DNA of 64,000 nt from Mucilaginibacter sp. dw_454 (GTDB lineage: Bacteria > Bacteroidota > Bacteroidia > Sphingobacteriales > Sphingobacteriaceae). The notes beneath the pieces were generated by a model that made no database searches, had not been told where the DNA came from, and saw only the letters and a program-made list of their open reading frames with translations. Numbering within the stretch: position 1 is the stretch's first letter; each line of letters begins with the position of its first letter. The position numbers and the translations under genes were made by a program. This document shows, in pieces, positions 1-9,075 of this stretch. The DNA is taken from NCBI RefSeq assembly GCF_018449775.1, contig NZ_JAAVVB010000003.1, positions 496,001 through 560,000 of the forward strand. Reading direction: 5' to 3'.

Positions 1-2454
1 TCTTTTGGTGTAGATCATTAGGGTTGGGCCGCCCAGGTAGTTTATTAAAGCCTGGTTAGTTCTTATAATATCTACTTTCGCTACACCGTCAGGGTCAATC
101 GAGTCATTATCAAATATATCGCCAACCTCGTCTAAAGTCAACAGACGGCCATCTAATACTACATTTAGGGGAACTAACCCCGAGCCGGGTACAAAGGCAT
201 ATGGGTAATTATTAACAACCGTACTCTGAGTCTTTCGCTGTTGATAAACAACGCCGGTCAACATGGTTTGAAAACACATCAACAGGCTGGCGCCTTCCTG
301 GTGATCCGCCGGTATTAAATAGGTTTGATCGGCATGCCCGTCCGGTACCCTAAGGCCCATTTGGTCTTTATAAGGTGGCGGTGCCGGTTTCCTGGCTTTT
401 ATCCGTACTTCTCTCAGCCGATGCATTTTGTCCAGCAGCCCCATCTTTTCGTAGGCGTCGTCCTCTTTATTTACATTGCCCAGGTATTCTTTTAAGGTGG
501 CGGCAACGTTGGTACTTACGTCGGGCATGTTAGGGTTATGGCTCATCCTGATTTTCGGGATGGTATCCATAATCACAATCACATGGTCGCTTTTACCATT
601 GCGTGCCTGAATGGTTATTTTGTTACTGTCGGTAATAAAATAACCCGGAAATTTAAAGCGGCCATTACTATCGGCTGTGGTAACCTTGGTTACACCGGCT
701 CTTAACGCCATCATGATAACAGAGGCGCCGGCCTGTGGCCTATGGGCCAATGTAGTTACCCTGCCCGACATGGTTGTACCCAAACCCTCCACCGGGAACA
801 CAGGTTTAGCAGCAACAGTACTATTTAAAGCCTTCCAGGTAAAACGGCGATAGCCTTGTGTAAGCATCAGGTTGTCTAAAGCGCGGTCTACGTCATCGCT
901 TTTATTGGCAAAGTAATAGTTAGGTTGTTCTACATAGCCTTTCAGATCAGACGTTAGCAGTATGTTAGAAAAAATGGTGCTCTCCTTATTTTCATCAATG
1001 GGCACCTTGCCCTCGTCAATTACCGATACCGAAAAATTACCGGCTGCCGGCATGCCATTACCATCTTTTGATTGCAGGGCTACCTGTACGCGTTCTTTAC
1101 TGTTGTAGGTGGTTTTAGCGGTTTTTATGTTCAGGTTCATCAAATCATTACTGCGGATGAATGCAATGCGCTCATTGATAGGATCGCCGGCGGCATTAAA
1201 TAAAGTAAATTGTGCAATACCTGTGGGGAAGGACTTTTTATCCAACAAAACCGAGGTCATTAACCCTTCTATTTTTACCGGCGACGCAAATACCACCTCG
1301 CCACCGGCATGAATGATCAGATTTGTATTTGACTGCTGCAAACCGGCTGAAGCCTGGATTCTTACCAGCACGCTGTCTTTACCCGGTTGATATACATTTA
1401 GCGTATAACCGTCGTTTGATACCGCGGGCAGGGGCAGGGTTTTAGTCGAGCCATCATCAAAAGTAATTTTAGCCGAATAAGTTTTGCCTGCCTGCGGGCG
1501 TAACAGAAAGCTGCCCATGCCTGCGTGCAGTGTTTCAAACGGCAATACTTCCGCACCTGTTTCATCAACTAATTGGCCCTTGATATTTACACCAAGGCCA
1601 TCAATACCCACCGCCTTGAAGGCTACTCTTGATAATAAACCGTTAACCAGCGTACCACTTTCCGGAAAAAACTGCACATCGCTTTGCGCCAGTTGCGCTT
1701 TTACTGCAAAATCCCGGGTAACGGTGCTTTTATCGTCGCTTTGCAGGATGGTATGGATGTAAGCGCCTGCCAAACCGCCCGGGGTATTAGGTATGTTAAC
1801 CGACACGTTACCCTGCGCATCGGTTTTAGTGTTGCGCTGCCAGGCTACTTTTTTGTTGATCATTAATATATACCGCACATCGCGATTGGCAACCGGACCC
1901 CCATTTTTATCGCTGTAATTTAGTGTGGCTGTCAAGGCCGGTTTACCATCGACATCTTTGTACCGATAATCGGCTTTGGTTAAGATGTTATGATCTATCA
2001 GATCGCCAACGGTGAAGGTGTGATCATAAAAATAATCGGCGCCGGCGTTTGCCATCCACTGTGTATAAGCACGGATACGGTAACTACCCTCGCGAAAATC
2101 ATCGCCCAAAATAAAGTTACCCATTACCATACCTGCGGTTACCGGCAATTTAAGTTGCTGTAGTAAGGAGTCGCGCTCATTAACCAATTCTACATATACC
2201 GCCCCGCTTAATGACGACAACTGGTGGCGCGCACCAATAGTGAGGTAACCTTTAAACCAAATGGTATCGCCCAGGGCGTAGTAGGGTTTATCGGTATGCA
2301 GGTATACTTTTTCCTGCGGGATGCTGTCTCTCCAGAGCTGCAGGTTAGATACCAGCTTATCCAGCGGATTTTCATCGCGCGGAATAAAGGCTAAAAAAGC
2401 TAATGCTAGAGAGCATAAGGCTAATTTGATGGTAAGTTTAATGGTTGGTTTCAT
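1..2454 (-). CDS. MG2/plug-domain surface protein, partial (3' end off window)
   Basis: I translated this from the minus strand. It opens with MKPTIKLTIKLALCSLALAF, a signal peptide, and stays open to base 1 (about 818 codons), so the C-terminus lies outside the window. It is a paralog of the 1824-aa neighbour: an MG2-like beta-sandwich (IPQEKVYLHTDKPYYALGDT, about residues 45-150), a long beta-rich middle, a carboxypeptidase-regulatory-like segment (SGRVTTLAHRPQAGASV) and a C-terminal plug-like part (VVLDGRLLTLDEVGDIF, then LMIYTKR). Such Bacteroidota proteins resemble alpha-2-macroglobulin MG domains joined to a TonB-receptor plug without its barrel. They are probably exported to the envelope; the substrate is unknown. 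It follows the 1824-aa gene by 63 nt on the same strand, so co-transcription is likely. Confidence 0.85.
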   Translation of the reverse strand, partial: MKPTIKLTIKLALCSLALAFLAFIPRDENPLDKLVSNLQLWRDSIPQEKVYLHTDKPYYALGDTIWFKGYLTIGARHQLSSLSGAVYVELVNERDSLLQQLKLPVTAGMVMGNFILGDDFREGSYRIRAYTQWMANAGADYFYDHTFTVGDLIDHNILTKADYRYKDVDGKPALTATLNYSDKNGGPVANRDVRYILMINKKVAWQRNTKTDAQGNVSVNIPNTPGGLAGAYIHTILQSDDKSTVTRDFAVKAQLAQSDVQFFPESGTLVNGLLSRVAFKAVGIDGLGVNIKGQLVDETGAEVLPFETLHAGMGSFLLRPQAGKTYSAKITFDDGSTKTLPLPAVSNDGYTLNVYQPGKDSVLVRIQASAGLQQSNTNLIIHAGGEVVFASPVKIEGLMTSVLLDKKSFPTGIAQFTLFNAAGDPINERIAFIRSNDLMNLNIKTAKTTYNSKERVQVALQSKDGNGMPAAGNFSVSVIDEGKVPIDENKESTIFSNILLTSDLKGYVEQPNYYFANKSDDVDRALDNLMLTQGYRRFTWKALNSTVAAKPVFPVEGLGTTMSGRVTTLAHRPQAGASVIMMALRAGVTKVTTADSNGRFKFPGYFITDSNKITIQARNGKSDHVIVIMDTIPKIRMSHNPNMPDVSTNVAATLKEYLGNVNKEDDAYEKMGLLDKMHRLREVRIKARKPAPPPYKDQMGLRVPDGHADQTYLIPADHQEGASLLMCFQTMLTGVVYQQRKTQSTVVNNYPYAFVPGSGLVPLNVVLDGRLLTLDEVGDIFDNDSIDPDGVAKVDIIRTNQALINYLGGPTLMIYTKR

Positions 2455-2517
2455 GGGGTTGATAAGGTTAAAGATATGATCTTCAATGGATAAATTTAAA
2501 AAGCGAACGACATAATA

Positions 2518-5500
2518 TCAATTAGGGGCAGTTGCACTAACGGATGGTGCATCTACTGTGTAGCGGTATACTTGCCTGGCCAATTGTCCGTCGTCAGTAA
2601 TCCCTTCAACCGTTACTTTATAGGTGCCGGGGCCATCGGCATTAAAAAAGCTGAAAGAGGTTTTACCATTGATATCTGTTTTTACATCCGGGTTCCAGTA
2701 AACGGTGCTGCGCAAGTCGGGTGTTTTAAGGTAATCGCCCGGCTTGTCATATTTCGGCAGGTAAAACTGGCGTACTTTGTCATAGCCTTTGGGCATGATA
2801 TTAACCAGGCTTGGGTTCGAAATTTTCCACCGGTAATCTTTTTTAGTGTAAATGAGCATAGCCGGCGCCCCCCAGACATTTTTTAAAGGATTGGATGGAA
2901 AAATCAAATCTATTTTGATGATTGACGCAACGTCCAATTCGCCATTGTTAAAAATGTCTACCAGCTCGTCATGATCAATAATTTTACGTCCATTCAGGTA
3001 AACTACTGCCCCCGGCAAAAAACCGTCTTTGGTGCTATTAAAAATAATTTTGGGTAACTGGCCTTGTAAGTAAATTCCCGGCGGCATGTAGTCTTCCTGG
3101 TATGGAGGTTTAAAAGTATAATCAGCATGCCCTTCGGGAACCATTGGCCCCCATTGTTCGGCGTAATTTCTAAACGGATCCGGCTTTTTTGCCCTAATCT
3201 TCACTTCATTTAATCGATGCACTTTATCAAGCATGCCTAACTTCTCGTAGGCATCATCCTCTTTTTTGCCATTGTCGAGATATTGTTTTAGGGTGGCTTG
3301 TACATCCAGGCTAACGTCGGCCAGGTTAGGGTTGCTGTTAACTTTTATGCCAGGTATACTGTCTACTACCAGCTTCACCTTATCGCTGCCTTTTGCGGTT
3401 CGGGCTTGTACAGCAAGCTTGACGCTGTCTGCCAAATAGAAAGGTTCAAAATGAAATTTTCCATCAGCGTCTGATGTGGCAGATCTTGTTATACCGGCTC
3501 GTAAACCTACCAGGCTAATGTTGGCATCGGGCACGGGTTTATTACCTATTAAGGTTGTTACCCTGCCTGATACCAGGGTTTTTAAATTTTCAACCGGATA
3601 GGCGGGTTTAGTGTTAATTATATTCCCCGGGTCTTTCCAGGCAAACCGGCGGTACCCTTGGGTAAGCATCAGGTTATCTAAAGCCATATCAACCGCATCG
3701 CCTTTTTGGGCGAAATAATAATTAGGCTCTTCAACATATCCTTTCAAATCGGAGGTGAGCAGCACATGCGAGAATATGGTGCTTTCTTTATTTTCATCAA
3801 AAGGGATTTTAGTTTCATCTACCACAGCAACCGAAAAATTACCGGGCGTGAACCCGCCCAGGCCATCTTTAGCTTCCAGGTTAACTTGTACCTGCTCTTT
3901 GCTATTGTAGGTTGTTTTAGCAGTTTTAATATCCAGCTGGGTAATATCTGTGCTGCGGATAAACGCCAGACGCTCATTCATAGGTTCGCCGGTATTGCTG
4001 AGCAGTGTAAACTGTGCTATGCCCGTCGGGAAATCTTTCTTAGCAAGTTTAATGGATGTTACCGGCTTATCGATCTTGACCGGTTCGGCAATAATCACCT
4101 CGCCATTGGTATGCGCCACCAGGCTAACCGAAGAAGCTTGTAAAGCAGCCGAAGCCTGGATTTTTACCAATACGCTGTCTTTATCAGCTTGGTCAATACT
4201 CAGTACATAACCCTGGTCGGCAACTTTAGGTAAGGCAATGGGTTTGGTACTGCCGTCGTCAAAAATGATATTGGCCGTATAGGTTTTACCCGCTTGCGGG
4301 TTCAATAAAAGCGTGCCCATACCGGCATGCAGGGTTTCCAGTGTAGCAATTTCCTTTTTGTCGTTATCAACAATATTGCCTTTGATATGGATACCCGACC
4401 CGTCAACGCCAACGGCTTTAAAAGCCACCCTTGAAGCTATGCCATTTACCAGGCTACCGCTTTCCGGGAAAAACTGCACGTCGCTTTGCACCAGGTTTGC
4501 CTTAAACGAGAAATCGCGGATAATAGGATTCTTATCATTTGGACCAATAATGGTGCGCACGTAAGCGCCGCCGGGATGCAGCTTAATATCATCTGGGATA
4601 ACAATACGCACGCTGCCCAGCGCATCGGTCTTATCATTTTGTTTCCATAAGGGTTTATGGTCGGCCCAGATCTCGTAGCGCACCGTTTTATCGCCATAAG
4701 CTTTACCCGCATCATTGGTGTAGTTAAGCAGTGCCGTTAACACCTGCTTGCCTTTATTATCGCGATAGCTAAAATCGGCCTTGGCTACCACGTCGCCGCC
4801 GGCAACATCGCCAACGGTAAAGGTGTGGTCGTAAAAATAAGCTTCGCCGGCATTACGCATCCATTGGGTATAAGCCCTGATGCGGTAGCTTCCCTGCGGA
4901 TAATCTTCTTTCAAAATAAAATTGCCTGCTGCGGTGCCCGAGCTAACCGGTAGTTTGAGCCGACTCAATACCGAATCTTTCTCAGAAATCAGCTCTACAT
5001 ACATAGCCCCGCTCATGGCCGATAGTTGATGCCGCGCTCCCTCGGGCAGATAGCCCTTCAACCAGATCGTATCGCCCAAAACATAGTAGGGTTTATCCGT
5101 TTGTACATAAGCCTTTTCTATAGGCATGCGTTTATTAAAACTATCCAGCGGCGCAATGATAGGGTTTGAACCATTGGAGGCCACAGGTGCCGTGTAAGCC
5201 ATGGTTTGCCCGGCACCAACCGTGTAACGGTACACCACGCGGCCCAGTTGCCCGGCAGCGTTGATACCTTCTACCGTTACCTTGTAGGTGCCGGGTCCAT
5301 CGGCATTAAAAAAGTTAAACGAGGTTTGGCCGGCTACGTCTGTTTTTAAGTAAGGGTTCCAATATACGGTGCTGCGCAGATCTGGCTGGGTTAAACTGGC
5401 TTTGGGTTTATCATAGCGTGGCGAATAAAACTCGCGCACCTTATCAAAGCCTTTTGGGGTGATGTTAGCCATTGACGGGTTGTAGGTATGCCTTACCTTT

Positions 5501-7992
5501 CCGCGGTTGGTATAGATAAACAATACAGGCCCGGGCGGACGACCTACCATGTTCATGAGCGCCTGATTGCTGAAAATATATTCCATCTTCACAATATCCG
5601 ACGGCTCTAAATCACCGTCAGTCATCAGGTCGCCCGCCTCAAACCGGTCAAGTAGTCTGCCATCCAGTACTACATATAACAGGCTGGTTTCTCCTGCAAA
5701 ATGAACCACGGGATACAAGGGATAAAATTGATGTTTGTTTTTATCGAACGGATCAATTACGTCCTTCCCCTCAAAGACTACGCGGGGTAAGCTGGCCGCC
5801 AGGCAAATAGCCAGGCTGGAACATCCCTCAGGGTTGGATAGTTTAATGGTTTTATCAGAATGCCCCTCCGGAATTTGCAACGGACCCTGCATGCTGTTAT
5901 ATGCAGGTTCTGTCACCACCTTTTTCGCCCTGATCTTTACTTCTTTCAGGCGATGCACTTTATCCAGCATGCCCAGTTTTTCGTAAGTGTCGTCCTCTTT
6001 TTTGCCACTTTCCAGGTATTGCTTCAGGCTGCTTTGAATGTTCAGACTGGCATCTGGCAGGTTGGGGTTGTGGTTTACTTTGATGGTGGGGATGCTGTCT
6101 AAAAGCAATATCACCTTATCGCTGCCTTTACTTGTGCGCGCCTGTAATGAAAGCTTGATACTATCCATTAAAAAGAAGGGATCAAAACGAAACTTACCAT
6201 CGGCACCGGCACTGGCAGATTTTACCGCGTTTGCTCTTAAAGCTATCAGGCTGATGTTGGCATTGGGCACGGGTTTGTTATTAGTTAAGGTAGTTACCCG
6301 GCCGGTAATCGAGGTGCCCAGATCCTCCACCGGGAACTGTGGTTTGGTGCTGACGGTATTATTCAACTCCTTCCAGGTAAAGCGGCGGTAACCTTGCGTA
6401 AGCATCAGGTTATCCAGGGCACGGTTTACCAATTTGTTATCGGCAGTAAAATAATAATTAGGCTGCTCTACATAGCCTTTCAGGTCAGACGTAAGCAGCA
6501 GGTTAGAGAAAATGGTGCTTTCCTTGCTCTCCTCAAAAGGCACCTTGCTCTCATCCACCACCGAAACCGAGAAATTACCGGCGGTTGGTTTACCCTCGCT
6601 GTCTTTAGCTTCCAGGTCGGCCATTACGCGTTCTTTACTGCTATACCCGGTTTTAGCCGTTTTAACATTAAGCTGCATCATATCATTACTGCGGATGAAG
6701 GCTATGCGCTCAAGCAGTGCCTCGCCGCCGGCATCGAATAATGTAAATTGGGCTATGCCGGTTGGAAAAGCCTTTTTACTTAACCAAACAGAAGTGATAG
6801 GTTTTTCTGTGATGTATGACGAGGCAAATACAATTGCCCCGTTAGTGTGAACAATCAAATTTACGCTTCTTTGCAGCAGCGCTACCGAGGCATGGATACG
6901 CACCAGCACGCTGTCTTTGTGCGGTTGGTAAACACGCAATACGTAGCCTTCGTCTGCAGCTTTTGGTAAGGCTATGTTTTTGGTCGAGCCATCCTCGAAA
7001 GTAATATTGGCGCTATAAGTTTTGCCTGGCACGGGAGTTAGCAGGAAACTACCCATACCGGCGTGTATGCTATCTAATTTGGCTACTTCCTTATTATCAT
7101 TATCAACAATATTGCCTTTCATGTTAACGCCCAGGCCATCAATACCCACGGTTTTATAGGCTATTCTGGAAATAATACCGTTTACCAGGCTGCCGCCTTC
7201 CGGGAAAAACTGAACATCGGTTTGTGCCAGGGTGGCTTTAACCGGGAAATCGCGAATGATAGTAGATTTATCGCTGCCCTGCAATGTGGTATGTAAATAG
7301 GCACCCTCGGGATGTTGCTTGATATCGTCAGGAATGTTGATCCGCAAACTACCCAAAGCGTCTGTACTGCTGTTTTGCTGCCAGAGTACTTTGTGATTTG
7401 CCCAGATCTCATAACGAACAGGTTTATCGCCCAGGGCCTTGCCCTCATCGTTGGTGTAGTTCAATATGGCGGTCAATGTGCGTTTACCTTGATCATCGCG
7501 ATAGCTAAAATCTGCCTTGGCTACCACATCGCCACCGGCAACGTCGCCCACGGTAAAGGTGTGATCATAAAAGTAATCTTCGCCGGCATTGCGCATCCAC
7601 TGCGTATAGGCGCGGATACGATAACTACCCTGGTGATAGTCATCCTTCAACGTAAAATTGCCCATCACCATGCCCGAGGTTACCGGCAGTTTAAGCTGCT
7701 GCAATACCGAATCTTTCTCAGAGATCAGCTCTACATACATTGCCCCGCTCATGGCCGATAGTTGATGTCGCGAGCCTATGGTCAAATACCCCTTAAACCA
7801 AATGGTATCACCCAGGGCATAGTAAGGTTTATCCATATGCAGGTACACTTTTTCCTGCGGGATGCTGTCTGTCCAGTGTTGCAGGGCAAAGGTTAGTTTA
7901 CCTAGCGGATCTCCATCACGTCTGGTAAACGCAAAGAGTGCCACCGAGCTTAAGAGCACAATTATGATAATGGTTTTGGCAGATGTCTTCAT
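2518..7992 (-). CDS. Double-length MG2/plug-domain surface protein (internal tandem duplication)
   Basis: The protein has 1824 aa with one N-terminal signal peptide (KTIIIIVLLSSVALFAF). Two homologous units follow, starting near residues 44 (PQEKVYLHMDKPYYALGDT) and 951 (PIEKAYVQTDKPYYVLGDT). Each unit has an MG2-like beta-sandwich, further beta-rich domains, a carboxypeptidase-regulatory-like fold (SGRVTTL..NKPVP(N/D)ANISL), a KVHRL.EVKIRAKK linker, a plug-like domain (VVLDGRLLDRFEAGDL in unit 1, VVYLNGRKIIDHDELVDIF in unit 2) and a closing DGPGTYKVTVEGI beta-sandwich. The second unit has no signal peptide, so both units form one polypeptide. Stretches such as 4971-5034 and 7707-7770 are nearly identical at DNA level, with a period of about 2736 nt, which points to a recent duplication or gene conversion. 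The likely place is the periplasm or outer-membrane surface. The function is unknown; a role in envelope assembly or binding is inference. Confidence 0.88.
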   Translation of the reverse strand: MKTSAKTIIIIVLLSSVALFAFTRRDGDPLGKLTFALQHWTDSIPQEKVYLHMDKPYYALGDTIWFKGYLTIGSRHQLSAMSGAMYVELISEKDSVLQQLKLPVTSGMVMGNFTLKDDYHQGSYRIRAYTQWMRNAGEDYFYDHTFTVGDVAGGDVVAKADFSYRDDQGKRTLTAILNYTNDEGKALGDKPVRYEIWANHKVLWQQNSSTDALGSLRINIPDDIKQHPEGAYLHTTLQGSDKSTIIRDFPVKATLAQTDVQFFPEGGSLVNGIISRIAYKTVGIDGLGVNMKGNIVDNDNKEVAKLDSIHAGMGSFLLTPVPGKTYSANITFEDGSTKNIALPKAADEGYVLRVYQPHKDSVLVRIHASVALLQRSVNLIVHTNGAIVFASSYITEKPITSVWLSKKAFPTGIAQFTLFDAGGEALLERIAFIRSNDMMQLNVKTAKTGYSSKERVMADLEAKDSEGKPTAGNFSVSVVDESKVPFEESKESTIFSNLLLTSDLKGYVEQPNYYFTADNKLVNRALDNLMLTQGYRRFTWKELNNTVSTKPQFPVEDLGTSITGRVTTLTNNKPVPNANISLIALRANAVKSASAGADGKFRFDPFFLMDSIKLSLQARTSKGSDKVILLLDSIPTIKVNHNPNLPDASLNIQSSLKQYLESGKKEDDTYEKLGMLDKVHRLKEVKIRAKKVVTEPAYNSMQGPLQIPEGHSDKTIKLSNPEGCSSLAICLAASLPRVVFEGKDVIDPFDKNKHQFYPLYPVVHFAGETSLLYVVLDGRLLDRFEAGDLMTDGDLEPSDIVKMEYIFSNQALMNMVGRPPGPVLFIYTNRGKVRHTYNPSMANITPKGFDKVREFYSPRYDKPKASLTQPDLRSTVYWNPYLKTDVAGQTSFNFFNADGPGTYKVTVEGINAAGQLGRVVYRYTVGAGQTMAYTAPVASNGSNPIIAPLDSFNKRMPIEKAYVQTDKPYYVLGDTIWLKGYLPEGARHQLSAMSGAMYVELISEKDSVLSRLKLPVSSGTAAGNFILKEDYPQGSYRIRAYTQWMRNAGEAYFYDHTFTVGDVAGGDVVAKADFSYRDNKGKQVLTALLNYTNDAGKAYGDKTVRYEIWADHKPLWKQNDKTDALGSVRIVIPDDIKLHPGGAYVRTIIGPNDKNPIIRDFSFKANLVQSDVQFFPESGSLVNGIASRVAFKAVGVDGSGIHIKGNIVDNDKKEIATLETLHAGMGTLLLNPQAGKTYTANIIFDDGSTKPIALPKVADQGYVLSIDQADKDSVLVKIQASAALQASSVSLVAHTNGEVIIAEPVKIDKPVTSIKLAKKDFPTGIAQFTLLSNTGEPMNERLAFIRSTDITQLDIKTAKTTYNSKEQVQVNLEAKDGLGGFTPGNFSVAVVDETKIPFDENKESTIFSHVLLTSDLKGYVEEPNYYFAQKGDAVDMALDNLMLTQGYRRFAWKDPGNIINTKPAYPVENLKTLVSGRVTTLIGNKPVPDANISLVGLRAGITRSATSDADGKFHFEPFYLADSVKLAVQARTAKGSDKVKLVVDSIPGIKVNSNPNLADVSLDVQATLKQYLDNGKKEDDAYEKLGMLDKVHRLNEVKIRAKKPDPFRNYAEQWGPMVPEGHADYTFKPPYQEDYMPPGIYLQGQLPKIIFNSTKDGFLPGAVVYLNGRKIIDHDELVDIFNNGELDVASIIKIDLIFPSNPLKNVWGAPAMLIYTKKDYRWKISNPSLVNIMPKGYDKVRQFYLPKYDKPGDYLKTPDLRSTVYWNPDVKTDINGKTSFSFFNADGPGTYKVTVEGITDDGQLARQVYRYTVDAPSVSATAPN

Positions 7993-8160
7993 TACTTATA
8001 GGTTAGGTTTTCAAATACCCGGGTTAAAAGTATACGTCGACACAATCACCATCATAGACGATCGGTCTGCCATAAAAGGCAGATATTCAGTGGGCTATAA
8101 GGCAATTGGTCTGTACTAATGTAAACAGAATATTACATTACCAAAAAGGGGTAATTTATG

Positions 8161-8246
8161 AAAATGACTTAAAAGTCATGAAATATTAAGTTGAAATAGA
8201 ATGATGTCATTTTTTAAGATTTAAAAAATGACTTAAAAGTCATGAA
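8161..8246. repeat. Paired 22-bp palindromic direct repeats plus 12-bp hairpin upstream of pxp operon
   Basis: Two identical 22-bp copies (8161-8182 and 8225-8246, period 64) each contain the inverted repeat ATGACTTaaAAGTCAT. Between them GTCATTTTTTAA (8206-8217) and TTAAAAAATGAC (8221-8232) form a perfect 12-bp stem with a 3-nt loop, and this overlaps the second palindrome. The same palindrome, in reverse orientation, occurs at 18376-18391 and shares 21 nt with the second copy. It could be a dispersed repeat or an operator for the pxp operon; the sequence alone does not decide. Confidence 0.7.
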
Positions 8247-9075
8247 CAGGATTTCAAAATTGATGCGCAATCACCATAAATATTTAGCAGGCGCAAATAA
8301 TAACAAAGTAGTAGCTTTGGTTATGAGCAGTGCAATAGCTACAGAACAAGCATTTTCCATTTATTACCTGAGCGAGTGCGCTGTAACCCTGGAATTTGGG
8401 CAAAGCATTAACCTGCAATTGCTGGATGCGGTAAGTGCATATAATCAGTTGCTTCACCAACAGCCTTTCCATGGGTTTAACACTGCCATACCTGCTTATA
8501 CTACGCTAACTGTTTTGTTCGACCCGGTGGTTGTAAGCCAGGCCGACTTGTCGGGAGCCACTTGCTTTGATAAGGTGTCTAACTATTTGCAAAGGCTTAA
8601 TCAGCATCAAAAAGAATTAAAAGAAACAACCGCAACAAGAATTGCTATCCCGGTTTGCTACGGTAGTGATTATGGCCCCGATTTGCAGGAAGTGGCCGAT
8701 CTTCACCGCTTGTCAATAGAAGAGGTTATCGAGATTCATAGCCAGGCGGTTTACAAAGTTTATATGATAGGCTTTGTACCGGGCTTTGCCTACTTGGGTG
8801 GGCTGGATGAGCGACTGGAAACGCCGCGCAAAAGCTCGCCACGAAAAAAGGTGCCTGCGGGTTCGGTTGGGATAGCGGGTATGCAAACGGGGATCTACCC
8901 GATGCAAACGCCCGGCGGTTGGCAATTGATAGGCCGAACGCCGGTGAAATTGTTCGATGTAAACCGCGCGCAACCCTCACTTTTAAAAGCCGGCGATGAA
9001 ATCATGTTTACACCAATAACTGAAAAAGAATTTATTGATTTTAATGTGGATTTAAATGTATTTAACCGTTTTTAA
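8242..9075 (+). CDS. pxpB: 5-oxoprolinase subunit PxpB (KipI/AHS1 family)
   Basis: This is the AHS1-domain subunit of the ATP-dependent 5-oxoprolinase PxpABC, a cytoplasmic complex that opens 5-oxo-L-proline to L-glutamate. Visible signatures are IPVCYGSDYGPDLQEVA and the glycine-rich GFVPGFAYLGGLDERL ... PRKKVPAGSVGIAG ... TPGGWQLIGRTP block. The start is uncertain. The outermost ATG (8242) lies inside a palindromic repeat, and the first 27 residues look unlike the family. Family members usually begin just before the FSIYYLSECAVTLEFG-like strand, so ATG 8323 (MSSAIATEQ) is the best start, with 8263 as another option. The stop codon touches the pxpC ATG directly, so the two are translationally coupled. 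Confidence 0.92.
   Translation: MNRISKLMRNHHKYLAGANNNKVVALVMSSAIATEQAFSIYYLSECAVTLEFGQSINLQLLDAVSAYNQLLHQQPFHGFNTAIPAYTTLTVLFDPVVVSQADLSGATCFDKVSNYLQRLNQHQKELKETTATRIAIPVCYGSDYGPDLQEVADLHRLSIEEVIEIHSQAVYKVYMIGFVPGFAYLGGLDERLETPRKSSPRKKVPAGSVGIAGMQTGIYPMQTPGGWQLIGRTPVKLFDVNRAQPSLLKAGDEIMFTPITEKEFIDFNVDLNVFNRF

Noticed and set aside
2572..7761. Many plus-strand open frames across the 1824-aa gene
   Set aside because: They are antisense shadows of a long, well-conserved coding frame; none has a family signature, and they recur at matching places in both repeat units.
8312..8319. TAGCTTTG as a promoter -7 element for pxpB
   Set aside because: It matches TAnnTTTG but lies 4 nt before the favoured ATG with no -33 element at the right distance.
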